This document shows positions 46,040 through 57,289 of a DNA stretch of 64,000 nucleotides, piece after piece; position 1 is the stretch's first letter, and every line of letters starts with the position of its first letter. Position numbers and translations under genes: made by a program. Location of the stretch: the NCBI GenBank assembly GCA_951640165.1, contig OX621252.1, positions 20,171,934 to 20,235,933 of the forward strand, in the 5' to 3' direction. This DNA comes from Pseudoips prasinana (lineage: Eukaryota; Arthropoda; Insecta; Lepidoptera; Nolidae). Below the pieces are notes generated by a model. It saw nothing but the letters and a program-made list of their open reading frames with translations, did not search any database and was not told the origin of the DNA.

Positions 46040-49000
46040 TAATCTGAACTAATTTTAAAATTTTATGTAGGTATGTAGTTTTGTAATGGATAAAAACAAA
46101 TATATCTAACTGATTCAAAAAACACCTTTCACGAGTTAAGTACAATTTACACGCTAATGAGAAATAAATGACGCTACTTGTTGTGTACCTATTATATCTA
46201 ACACAAACTTCAAATACTTCAGTGTAACTTGTGCCATATTTTAGGTGCGTAACACATTTCCTCTCTAGTAGGCAGAATTAATAGAATTCTGCCATGTCTA
46301 TTCGAGAGGCCCTATCCTAAGGCTAATCTTTTGATAATGTTCTAATTCATCAAGAGGAGGATCAAACAGAAATTGCTCCTAAGAGCGCTTTGGTTTTTAT
46401 GATTAAAATACACATAAATATTATAAATATGAACAAAAGAATAAAGACAGTTGAATATACCGTTGAGACATTGCAAAAGTACGGGAGTGCAGCCTTGCGT
46501 GGTGTTTAGCGCGGTTCGATAACGGCCATCGCGCCAATTGAGCGCATCCGCATTTATGTCAAAGGACACAGCACGCGCTCCAAGACGAGCTCATCTTGGC
46601 CCAAGGTTACCAACACATCCGTAGGCAAAATACTCGCTCGCTTGTATACCCGGTACCCACGTACTCTCAGTTTTATAGCGGAAAGGTACACGTCTATCTT
46701 TGTGCCGCCGTTATGAAATGTTACTCTTATGACGATCTGAACTATATTTTATTTATTTCAATTGGTTTAATCTTTTTACATTAAAGTTAACTTCTCAATG
46801 TTCAACCAACTCATCTAAGCCAGGAATTAAGACAGAATTGCTAATATATGAGGTAGTTGTAAACGTAGTTATTTTATCTGTTTATTACAATCAAGTTTTG
46901 CAAATTGTAATGACCTCTGCGTTATCAAATCATTGATGGATACGAACCAGTAGTGATTGGCAATACATGAATAGTTGGCCTTCCCCACCCATCGCAACAT
47001 TGTACGCTTATACTATAGCCTGAATGACTACGCCTGAATAGTCAGTGCGTCTCATTTTTCAGCATCATTATCGGACGTACTCACCTATTCAAAAGGTTTT
47101 TCTTCACATGCCTTGTGGCACTACGTTTCCATCCCACCGAGGTTAACTAACATGGTTTTTGTACTCCACTTCTATTAACGTATAAGTTTCTCCCCAATTC
47201 CAAAACTTTTCTTGTTCCACATATAACACAACTCCCTATCTTTTAACGCCAGTAATAAGCAGTCGGCTGTGAAATTAGAAAACAGCCTTGCCAAAGTAGA
47301 GAATATGGGGCACGTCAAAAGGAAACCCTTTGAGATAACTCGATTCAATTCACGGAGACCTCGACCGCAAATTCATTTGATGCAAAATTTGTTTACTGTT
47401 ACTGGTGAGATATGTTTAGGTTCTAATATTTTTGCATTCGCCATGTAAGCGTATTATGCAATGATACATTTTTAAAAGGCCTTCATAGGAAGACATGTAA
47501 CACGAGTGTCATAATATATCTTAGTTGCGATCGTCTGAGAGATCGTCTACAAGAGGCTAATGAAGTGAGGCTAAGGTCCTGCATGATGCTGACGCAAGTA
47601 AACGCGCTTCCCGCAGGATGTCGAGAATGAGAGCGTGTCCTCATAACTCTTGCGTTGTCGTGGGTGGCGATCGCAGACGTTGTGTAACTTCTCCGTCTAA
47701 TGAGGATATTATTCAGGACCATCTAAACGTTAGCAGAAGCGTGCCTTTTCAAGCGGTTTAATTACATCGTTGAAGGCGGCCACCTCGTTAGTGCGCGACG
47801 AAACAACTGACAGATTGTGCCATTAATTAATTTAAATCATCTGTTGACGTTAATTACGCTGTTATTGAATAGCACACCCTACAGATTTTGAGATTTAAAT
47901 ATTTGTGGTTCATTGCCATGGAAATATAATCAGTAAAGCGAAATAATAATGTCTACCATGTATTTACAACATTATTTCGCTCAAATATAGAAGCCCCTTC
48001 TGGCTTCGATAGAATAGATTATCATTTTTTGGCACAATTTCAATCAAGAAGGAGGAATGAAATATTGTACGAACTTTGACGACAAGCATCTTGAGAAGTT
48101 ATTCATTCAGTGATCAAATTACGGAACAAAACCAATAATGGCAAATATCAGAAGTCTATGCGGGAGCACGACTTTACAACAAATTATCAAAACATATAAT
48201 AACATCAAAATACACATATTTTCAGCCACTTTGTTATAAAAAAGCGTTCTTGTGAAATATCTGTTTTCTCATGTTCGTGGAAATTGTATATTCATTTTGA
48301 GATATTTATGTCCTAAACCATGAATATTTTAAAGTCAATTAAGGTGAGCCCCACCAATTTAGGTGTTCCGGGGGAACTGATGATGTGAAAGAAGCCTATA
48401 CTGTTTAGCTACCGGTAGTATATCTTTATTACAGTGTAATAGAAATATTATACAGACATTACAAAAGTCCTGTATAATATATCTGTTAAAGATATATTAT
48501 ACAGAAAGAACTCTCTCTAAACATATTAAACGTCTTATTTGAGCTTTTAAATAATTTACCGCTATGTATACATAATGATAATAAAGTAAATTTTACTATT
48601 TATTTCTGTTTTTATTTTAAGTTCTTGGACTTCTTTTCAATAGATTTTCGTGAAGCCTATCGATAACCTGGAAATTCGAATGTTCAGATGCTTATCCTTT
48701 CCAAAATATGATTTAATATTGGGGCCCTTTTTCAAAAATGTATATGTATTTATTGATAATCCATATTATGGTTACATATTTAGTTCTATATTATTAAAGA
48801 TACATATATAATAGAATCAGACATTTTTTTGGTAGAAATCAGGGGCTCTAGTCGGTCATTTAAATATGAGAGATTAAAAGTAAGGATTTATCTAGGCCAG
48901 GCATTCGCAGGCACTAATTGCGCGTATGCTCGCTGCCACTCCGCGCCGTGGAAATAGGTAAAATCAGCGTTATATAGTTGAATTTTGCCCGCGTTTTACG

Positions 49001-49080
49001 ATAGTATTCGAGTACAAACTTAATCAAACCCGTATTTGTTTTATAAGTAATAATTCATTTTTTAAATTACTTTAATGTAA
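46040..49080. other. Intergenic stretch, mostly unassigned
   Basis: Weak hints only: an ankyrin-like but stop-broken minus frame at about 46,450-46,570; an isolated exon-like plus frame at 47,525-47,597 (LRDRLQEANEVRLRSCMMLT) with an acceptor and donor; and a hairpin around 48,475-48,500. None is strong enough for a gene call. Confidence 0.3.
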
Positions 49081-49088
49081 CATTATAA

Positions 49089-49408
49089 TCTATACATATA
49101 ATAAAATCGTAGGAAAGTTAAAACTGTACATTGAATATTTTTTTAAAAGGATACTTGTGGCCTGATCTACAATCGATATCGAAGCCAAAAATATTGTTTT
49201 TAGAATTTTTGTCTGTTTATCTGTTTGTCTGTATGTATGTCCGGGCTAAACTCAAAAAGTACTGCATGGATTTACTTAAAATTTTGCATGAATATTACTA
49301 AGAGGTCGGGTCAACATATAGGGTACATTTATCACGCTATCACCTGCGGACGAGGAGCTGTGATAATTTATAGAGTTTAACGCGAGTAAAACCGCGGGGC
49401 ACAGCTAG
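49089..49408 (+). mobile_element. Non-autonomous Helitron, 320 bp (copy 3 of 3)
   Basis: TCTATACATATAATAAAATC start after A; hairpin cgcgagtaaaaccgcg and CTAG end before T. Very close to the copies in introns 13 and 3-4. Confidence 0.8.
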
Positions 49409-49409
49409 T

Positions 49410-52048
49410 AATTAATAGATTCTAAAGTTATATTAGCTATTACTATGTAAGCAAAAATTAAAAACTACATTAAACCTACCTAATTCATATTGTGAAACAT
49501 ATATTTTGTGAATCTTTAATAACCCTCTATATCTAATCGTAAATGTTTTAGAAATAAAAAGTGTTTTACAAGTAAAAGACGAGCAGAACTAAAAATTACT
49601 TAAAAGTGTTATTTTGAAATAAAATTGAGTCAAGCGGTAAACTTTTAATCATGTGTTTCTCTTTTACAAAACCACTACGTTATAAATTGTATGCTAAACT
49701 GAACCCAAATCAGGCAAGGCTCTCTATCTTAACTACCAAAATTTAATTAAGGATGCAATGAATAGGCAATGATACGCCTGAAAATAATTTAAATAAGTTA
49801 TGGACAATATATATAGTGATGACAATTAATACATTAAATACAAACGTAGCCTTAAAATAAAAGCGTGAAATAATGTCAGACCTACATTGCGAAGTCATTT
49901 ACTGAAATATTTCCATCTTATCACTTTTACTTGTACCTTGTCCGATGCCAATCAGGGATGACATCGCTTCAAAATAACGCAAGCGGGCCGTGAATATTAT
50001 CTCGACGCAGACACGTTGAACATCGTTACGGCAACGTAATAACCTTTAGGGCGAAATCTCGTCTCCGAGCATTTTCCCGACCCAGGAACTTTTTAACACC
50101 GAAGATCACCCTTAGTTGTTGAATATTTCACAAGAGACTTTAGTGATTCGAAGTTAATGCGAAATTTCTGGGGCCACTAACGTCAGTTAACTGCAGACCA
50201 TCCTGCGTAGATAATAGTTTATTATTTTTAACATAACAAAATTCGGGCATTTATTAGGGCGAATACCTACTTAAAAGTTAAAATACGAGATACTACTTCA
50301 TGTTTTGTACTTTCATGTGTTTAATTTAGATACAAACAATTTATTTAAGAATGTTATAAAGAATATTTTTGGCCCCACGATGTATTTTTTTTTTTTTCAT
50401 TGAAACTATATTTATTCGTAAAAATGATTTATATGATAATGTAGAATTTCAACGAGCTTTAAAAACGGTCTTAAGACTTTTGAAGGGTACTCTCAGAACC
50501 AACGCACCAATCCTCAAAATTATTTCAGTTCAATACTTGACAATTGACATTGGGTTGAAAATGTTTCAGACATCTTTAAAATGAGTTGTATAAATTTAAG
50601 TACGTGTGGGAATCGGAACCACGAACCACGGGGTATCCGGCCCCATGTGCATTAACCGCCACCGCGCTGTGGTGCCCTATTACCTTAACGCCATCTCATA
50701 TGTTAAAATAAAGAGCATCAAAGAATATTTATTATCTCTACCTATTTTACTCTGACAACCCTGCAGAATCTATATTTATTTTATATGATTTAAATTACCT
50801 ACAATTTATTATAAAAAACAGCGTCGCAATGGTTTCGTCGATGATCGTATAAAATGCTCCATGTGGGGTACGATGTTTGCATAAATCTTATACATTTTGT
50901 AGAAATACAATGGGGGGGCAAATAGGTGCGTGTTGGCAACCTTGCCAAGATAAGTTTCGACGACAAAGAATATACTGATGCCCCTGGTGGGGAAATAGGC
51001 TCGTTAGGGGAGGTACCGCAGGTAGCGTTTTGTGATAGATAGGGATTGGAAAAGCCGGTAAATATCGAACGCCTAACTACGCTTACGTGATCCAAGTAAT
51101 TTAATCGTAATCGGAAATCTTTAGGATATAGAGTTAACTTGTTTAGTTCGTGTATACCTATTAAAAGTTGTGTTAGAGTTTCAACTATGTTATCTTGTTA
51201 TCATATGATCTATCCTGATCTAATATCTTGATCAAGCGGTAGAATTTTTCAAAGGCAGATTATGTGGTGCTTTTTTGATACCCGTGTGGAGGGGCACATG
51301 CCAGTCACTCGAAGAGCATGTGAAACTATCAGTCCTGTCCCTTACCTCTTCCATTGTTTTGACTAATACGCCCCATTCGTTTTAGTGAGGGAATAGGGAA
51401 GAGAATACACCCTAACTAAAAAGTAGGTACTTTCTTTTTTAATGCTCTGCCGATAAAGTAAAGTGTTTTTTGCAGAAATAGACATTCTTATTAATAACAT
51501 CTGCTCTAAATTATAAAATTCTTAACAATATGTAGCTCTAATTGAGAAACTATTGGAAGATAATTGTCATTTTATTCATTATCATAATAATTGTCATTTT
51601 TGGTAACTATGTATTAATAAAGTGTAAGAAAGCCGATAAGAAAAATAAAACTATATTTCAAACAATGGTTTTATTTTTATATAATTTTTAATTTGTATAT
51701 TGCATCTACAAATAATTAATTTCAAATACTCGAAAATGGTAGACATTTGCCCAGGGGTCAATGGAGTCATCTGGTTACATTGATGACAGTTTTATTTTTT
51801 TATAGCATTAATATAAGAAACTGTTATGGAACATGATATCTGTTCCGATCTCTACACTTGTATCAGCAACACCGTCGACATCTAACCTCACCGTTTGTAT
51901 CGAATTCGGCACATTATTTACATGTATATTTAAATAGGATTCTTTATTCTACCCTTTGAAGTTGGCAGTATCGCTGTATCGTTTAACGAGCGAGTCGTGT
52001 AAACAACTTTTTTTTTTCAACATATAATAGCCGTACTTGCTTGCCATA
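49410..52048. other. Intergenic stretch, SINE-like pieces only
   Basis: A tRNA-like remnant at 50,600-50,690 (minus: gtggttccgattcccac). A repeat-like region at 50,800-51,060 with a chance open frame. Nothing else recognised. Confidence 0.35.
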
Positions 52049-52104
52049 CACCCTATTCCAAATATTTTGAGTCGATTATAACTCAAAATATTTGGGATAG
52101 GGTT
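52049..52104. repeat. Hairpin next to the mariner insertion
   Basis: Arms accctattccaaatatttt and its near complement, 8-base loop, directly left of the mariner TA. It could be the end of an older element. Confidence 0.6.
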
Positions 52105-52109
52105 TAATA

Positions 52110-53397
52110 TTAGGTCTTTACCTATGAAATTGCCGTTCTGCAGTACTGGCCATTTCAAATCAAAATAATTTTTGTTTGGCTAAGAATTCTAATTTCAAAT
52201 TAATTTTATTTTAAAAACATGGATTCTTTTTTCCAAAAGTAGTCATTTCTTTATTGATTAGTGTTACATTTTCATCGCATTTCAATCTTTTTCGTCATCA
52301 TGGATACATTAAAAATTCGAGTAATTATGGAATATGAGTACCGTCGTGGCAGCAACGCGGCACAAGCGGCACGCAACATCAACGACGTTTACGGAGCTAA
52401 CACTACAAACCAACGCACCACCTGTTATTGGTTTGCTCGCTTCCGTTCTGGAAATTTCGACCTGAAAAATGAACCTCGCGGTCGTCCGAAGACTTTGGTC
52501 GACAATGACGAATTAAAGGCGGTTGTGGAAGCTGATGATACACAATCTACGGCTGAATTAGCAGCAGCTTTCGACGTTAGCGTCAAAACAATATTGGTCC
52601 ATTTGCGTCAAATTGGCAAGGTAAAAAAGCTTGACAAATGGGTGCCCCACGAACTCAATGATCGCCAGCGCGAAGTACGCGTCGAGACGTGCCTTGCACT
52701 GCTCAACAGACACACAAATGAAGGAATTTTGAACCGCATTGTTACCTGCGATGAAAAATGGATTCTGTTTGATAACCGCAAGCGCTCAGCAAGTTGGTTG
52801 GATCCTGGTTCAGCACCTAAACAATGCCCTAAACGAAAACTTACCCCTAGAAAAGTGATGGTCACTGTTTGGTGGTCTAGCGCCGGTGTGATTCATCACA
52901 GCTTCTTACCAAACGGGGTGAGCATTACTGCAGATGTGTACTGTGAAGAACTGAGCACAATGATGGAGAAGCTGGCGCATCTCCAACCAGCATTGGTCAA
53001 TCGCTCGTCTCCGCTGCTCCTGCACGACAACGCGCGACCTCATACTGCACAGCAGACGGTCTCCAAGTTGCAAGAACTGGGGTTGGAAGCTCTCCGTCAT
53101 CCGCCCTACTCACCAGACCTTGCGCCTACAGACTACTACTTTTTCCAGAATTTGGATAACTTCTTGGCGGGAAAAAAATTCAATACCCGAGAGGCAGTAC
53201 AAAATGCCTTTGAAGAATTTGTTGCCTCCCGTCCAGCTGATTTCTTTAAGAAGGGCATCAATAAACTGCCACTGCGATGGCAAAGATGCATTGATTGCAT
53301 GGGTGATTACTTCGATTAATACAAATAAAAAAATTCATGAAAAAAAATCGTTTAAATTTTTTCATACAAAACGGCAATTTCATAGGTAAAGACCTAT
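52110..53397 (+). mobile_element. Mariner element (DD34D, cecropia type), complete
   Basis: 1288 bp, flanked by TA (52,108-52,109 and 53,398-53,399). Inverted ends share TAGGTCTTTACCTATGAAAT and continue TGCCGTT. Length is typical of full mariners. Confidence 0.92.
52300..53319 (+). CDS. Mariner transposase, DD34D, apparently intact
   Basis: 339 codons from MDTLKIRV; an upstream in-frame ATG at 52,261 adds 13 residues but lies in the region before the usual start. N-terminal helix-turn-helix domains with FDLKNEPRGRPKTLVDND linker, WVPHEL motif, then catalytic Asp in VTCDEKW, Asp in LLHDNARPH and Asp in SPDLAPTDYYFF, 34 residues apart. No stops or frameshifts. The sequence resembles the cecropia subfamily (the group that gave human SETMAR its transposase part). 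Confidence 0.93.
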   Translation: MDTLKIRVIMEYEYRRGSNAAQAARNINDVYGANTTNQRTTCYWFARFRSGNFDLKNEPRGRPKTLVDNDELKAVVEADDTQSTAELAAAFDVSVKTILVHLRQIGKVKKLDKWVPHELNDRQREVRVETCLALLNRHTNEGILNRIVTCDEKWILFDNRKRSASWLDPGSAPKQCPKRKLTPRKVMVTVWWSSAGVIHHSFLPNGVSITADVYCEELSTMMEKLAHLQPALVNRSSPLLLHDNARPHTAQQTVSKLQELGLEALRHPPYSPDLAPTDYYFFQNLDNFLAGKKFNTREAVQNAFEEFVASRPADFFKKGINKLPLRWQRCIDCMGDYFD

Positions 53398-53399
53398 TA

Positions 53400-53855
53400 T
53401 GACTTGTATTACGATGATGCAAATCTGTACCATTAGCCGTTGACTGATGGAAAAGGATTTTTATGGTTCCAATTTGCATCATTAGCCGTCAAAGGGTTAA
53501 GTAAAGTAAACGAGAAGGCACTCGCATTTTAATCAAACTGGTGTTTTTAAATTACTTTTCGTCTATGAAAATAAATGTATTTTCCCTAAAAATGCGAAAA
53601 AGGTACCGATACATTGTATGGTAGCATTGTATGTCCTAAGTTGTGTCGTAAAAGCACTTTTATTACTTACTCCTCGTAATAGCAGTCGTTCTATTTTCTT
53701 TATTCTTTTTGACTGCGTTAACTTATCAATAATGAACATTTTACTGCTTGCTCGATATCTCCAAGGACTGCACAGCCAGACATAAATATAGAAACGTTGA
53801 TGGATTTCCAATACTATGTACTGAATGAACATTCTGTTGGAATTTAAGAATGTTA
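53400..53855. other. Unassigned spacer
   Basis: Words atgatgcaaatctgtaccat and ccaatttgcatcattagccg form a loose repeat at 53,415-53,490. Otherwise nothing. Confidence 0.3.
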
Positions 53856-53859
53856 TACA

Positions 53860-54090
53860 TGCAAGTATTTATATTATATCCGTTCACGATCACTTCGTAT
53901 ATAAATGAAAATATGTGCTCGCACCTCTCTTTTTCAATAATATAGGAAACGTAACTCTCTCTTTCTATCTTCACTAACTTATATCTCCCTCTCAACTTCC
54001 GTTCGCCTCGCCCGATTACATTTTTCGAAACGCTCTCGTCACGCATTCAGCAGCTTACTCCCCAAGTCAAGCGTGCATCAAGAAGTTGCT
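53860..54090 (-). repeat. Interspersed repeat family R1 (copy 4)
   Basis: Minus orientation: ggaaacgtaactctctcttt, cttatatctccctctcaact, ctctcgtcacgcattcagca and ttactccccaagtcaag. Confidence 0.6.
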
Positions 54091-54842
54091 GTAGGACTTT
54101 AATGCTGCCCCAAACGTTTTTCTTTTTATATTTATTCTCCTCATAACCAATTCGTTAGAATTTCGAAAAAAATCCTTATGACTTATCTACATCTTGAAGG
54201 GAAACGGAAAAAACTGATTCCTAGTTTTAAGGATTTGGGTTTAATTTGATTTTGATGGACGAGTCCCGTTAGCGAAGTAAGTCAGGACTGTTCTTATATG
54301 TAGTTTAGTTGGATAGACTATTTTCAATGTCTTTAGGATGTCATCGCATTATTCAAAAATTGACCTAGTTTCTTGTTAACTAACATTTTTGTTTCGTTAG
54401 AAACTTGATAAATAGTCATCAAAAAGTGTTGTCATCAATGTTATCTTGTGTACTATTGACTTCTCCGATTTTTTTTATTATACTCCATAGTAAGTGAATT
54501 ACTCGTGAATGCTCTAATAATAATAGTTACCGCTGAATTTTAACGATATATTTAACGAAATTCTGTACCTACTTTGTGAACCCAAAAGTAATTCAGCATC
54601 TTATAGGCTCCTGGCTAATTATATTTTATAGCCTTTTAGCACTTGAAAAGGGCTCTTGACTGTGTGTTTGAGCTTACACCTTCTATTCACATCTTTATTT
54701 GTTTTTCCGTTCTTATAATCCAACCAATAATAAAAAGAACCTACTAAAATTATGAATGTGTAAGTTTTTATGTTTAGTTACTCACAGTTTTCTATTTTTT
54801 ATCCCGGAAGAATGTTAGTTCCCTGTGCGATTATATTCTTCA
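54091..54842. other. Unassigned spacer
   Basis: AT-rich, nothing recognised. Confidence 0.3.
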
Positions 54843-55150
54843 CTAGCTGTGCCCGCGACTTCGTCCGCGTGTTAATTAGTTTATTTTGTATTTTTTTCAA
54901 AAATAAAAGATATTCTAAAATAAAAGTAGCCTAAGTTGCTCCTTATTACATCAGCTACCTGCCAATAAAAGTCCCATCAAAATCCGTCCAGCCATTTCGG
55001 AGATTAGCCGGAACAAACAGACAGACAGACAGACAAAAATTGTAAAAAAAATATTTTAGAGTATGTACCGTATATATATTCATATACATGTAGTAAAAAT
55101 CGGTTATTTCAATATTACAAACAGACACTTCAATTTTATTTATTTGTATA
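54843..55150 (-). mobile_element. Helitron-like element, other subfamily
   Basis: CTAG terminus at 54,843-54,846, then gcccgcgacttcgtccgcg hairpin, body with gccatttcggagattagccg and (acag)n, and an end near ttgtatagatgtata. Confidence 0.6.
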
Positions 55151-55234
55151 GATGTATAGATGACGTATTCCATTGTCTATTGCTGTGATATTGCTCACGC
55201 GACAACATTTTTTTTAAAAAGAACGCACGCTCTA

Positions 55235-55410
55235 TAAATTCCAGTCCCTGTGGCACAGGGTACTTTACAAACATATAATAGATGGACACAAATTACATCC
55301 ATACTCAGAACAACTATTTATGGGTCACACAAATAGTTGTCCGGCGCGGGACTCGAACCCGCGATACGAAGAGACGCGGACTGTCTTAGCCGCTGCTTCA
55401 CACATGCAGT
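55235..55410 (-). mobile_element. tRNA-headed SINE, family C
   Basis: Full copy in minus orientation: ccagtccctgtggcacaggg, cacaaatagttgtccggcgc, a clean B box (gggttcgagtccc on the minus strand) and head ctgcttcacacatgcagt. Confidence 0.8.
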
Positions 55411-55613
55411 AAATAGGAATAAAGTATTCTTATTTTAAAATAAATTCAACGCGGATGAAGTGGACGGTGGAGACTAGGGTTGTAACGGAGGCCTCTTAGC
55501 GGAGGCGGAGGCGGATGCGAAGGTGACGGATTTCACCTCCGCGGACGCGGAGGTTAACGGATGCGAATGCGAAGGTGAAAGTGGATGTGAAATAATAGTA
55601 TTTTATGAGTAAT

Positions 55614-55760
55614 ACAACAAGATGGACCGATGATCTTGTGCGGGTCGCTGGAAATCGCTGGATGCGGATAGCGCAAGACCGGCAATTGTGGAGATCTTTG
55701 GGGGAGGCCTTTGTCCAGAAGTGGACGTCTTTCGGCTGATATGATGATGATGATGATGAT
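55614..55760 (+). mobile_element. RTE LINE 3' tail inside the hAT
   Basis: gatggaccgatgatcttgtg, gaaatcgctggatgcggata, ggcctttgtccagaagtgga and (atg)n end. Confidence 0.8.
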
Positions 55761-55799
55761 GATGAGTAATATTAATATTTTTTAATCTCAATAAATGAT

Positions 55800-57090
55800 G
55801 AAAGAGCTGAAAGTGGGGCAATTTCAATTTGACTTCATAGAGAAGGAGGGACGCTTTATGATGAACTCCTTTTTCAAGAAGCCGGATAACCGCAAATGGA
55901 CCTGGGTAAGGTAAAACAAAAAACGAGATAGACTTTATTTTGTCGACGATAAAACAGATGTTCGATAAAACCGTATTGATCACAAAGACGTCATTGTCTT
56001 TGTGATCAATACGGTTAAAAGTGGGACCGATCACAGGCGGGGCTCATTGAACCTTAATGTCAAGCTCCAGAGGTCCCGACTGATAAAGTCTATGCTCCGA
56101 CCTTTACCCATCCACATCGAAAACCCGCAACCCTTTCAGCTCTAACTGCCCATACGGCTGGGTCTTTAAGGCCCGCCGTACTAACAGAACCAAAAATATA
56201 TCTGACTAAACCCTGCAGCTAAAGGAAGAAAGACGGAAAATGGTTTTGACATCCTCTGATGATGCTACCAGATACCGGCAGCTCAACAAACAGATCTAGA
56301 CAGTCTTTGACTCGCGACACGCGCCCAATTAATACAAAATGTAGAAGCCATCGAGTGGAACAAAGGCTCTAAAGTGTTAGCAAGAGAACTGTTTGTTGAA
56401 GAGAGCCAACTGACGAAGCTAAAGACTGAGGATGGCAGAATCGTCACGTCTGGACCTGAGTTGCTGGGAGAGATCGAGAGGTTCTATGGACAGCTGTATA
56501 CGAGAACCCAGTCACCTGTCGATAGTTATGCCTCAGATCCCAGAGCACGACTAACCCGAGACTTCACCGAAGACATCCCGGACGTCAGCATGTGCGAGAT
56601 AAGAATCGCTCTCAAACAGCTTAAGAACAACAAGGCGCCTGGTGATGATGGAGTTACAGCAAGTTACAGCTTCTAGCTCTTCTACGGGCCCTTCAGAATT
56701 TATTGAACTCCGTCATACTAGAAGGTCAAACGCCACAAGTATGGCCCAGAGGTGTGGCGGTACTCTACTTCAAAAACGGCGAAAAAACCCTCTTGAAGAA
56801 TTACAGACACATCACAATGCTGAGCCATGTTTACAAGTTGTTTTCGAGAGTCATTACGAATCGTCTCGCACGCAGGTTTGACGACTTCCAGCCTCCCGAA
56901 CAAGCCGGATTCCATAAAGGCTTTAGTACCATAGACCACATAAATAAGATCGAAGAGTATAACCAGCCATTATGCTTAGTGTTTGTGGACTATGAAAAAG
57001 TCAACATCATACAATTCTCAATGGCCTCAGGATTGTCTCTTTTGCCCAGCAGTAGGCGTCATTCGGCTGATATGATGATGATGATGATGA
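55800..57090 (+). pseudogene. RTE LINE remnant, endonuclease to RT, internally deleted
   Basis: Decayed endonuclease end (SLNLNVKLQRSRLIKSMLRP) near 56,045, then ESQLTKLKTEDGRIVT, ALKQLKNNKAPGDDG, a frame break, VILEGQTPQVWPRGVAVLYF, NYRHITMLSHVYKLF and FVDYEK, which jumps straight to the 3' tail at about 57,030 (ctgatatgatgatgatgat). Most of the RT, including its FADD region, is deleted. Confidence 0.8.
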
Positions 57091-57289
57091 CAAAGGTGGA
57101 ATTGATACCAAAGGCATTCTCTGCCAGTCGACCTTTGGGTGATGCAGAGATATATGATTATGCCGTAAATCAACCTCCGTTATAACTCCGCAAAAAAACA
57201 GCGGAGGCGGAGGCGAAGATACGATTTCATGCGGAACTTCCGCAGTAACGGAAGCGGAGGCGAAGATCCGTTACAACCCTAGTGGAGAC

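Larger units (their letters stand above)
55475..57281. mobile_element. Non-autonomous hAT element carrying RTE pieces
   Basis: 8-bp duplication gtggagac on both sides (55,467-55,474 and 57,282-57,289). Inverted ends TAGGGTTGTAACGGA exact over 15 bp. Sub-terminal cggaggcgga words at both ends. 8-bp duplications and such ends are hAT features. The interior is RTE-derived rather than hAT transposase. Confidence 0.88.

Noticed and set aside
46450..46570. Ankyrin-repeat exon on the minus strand
   Set aside because: Only a loose match (TALNTTQGCTPVLLQCL), with a stop just upstream and no splice sites I trust.
47525..47597. An exon of the unidentified plus-strand gene starting at 42,671
   Set aside because: It looks exon-like (LRDRLQEANEVRLRSC) but its phase does not fit the candidate exon at 43,095-43,230, and no other exons link them.
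50799..51095. A 98-codon minus-strand gene
   Set aside because: No family signal, no start context, and the region resembles repetitive DNA.
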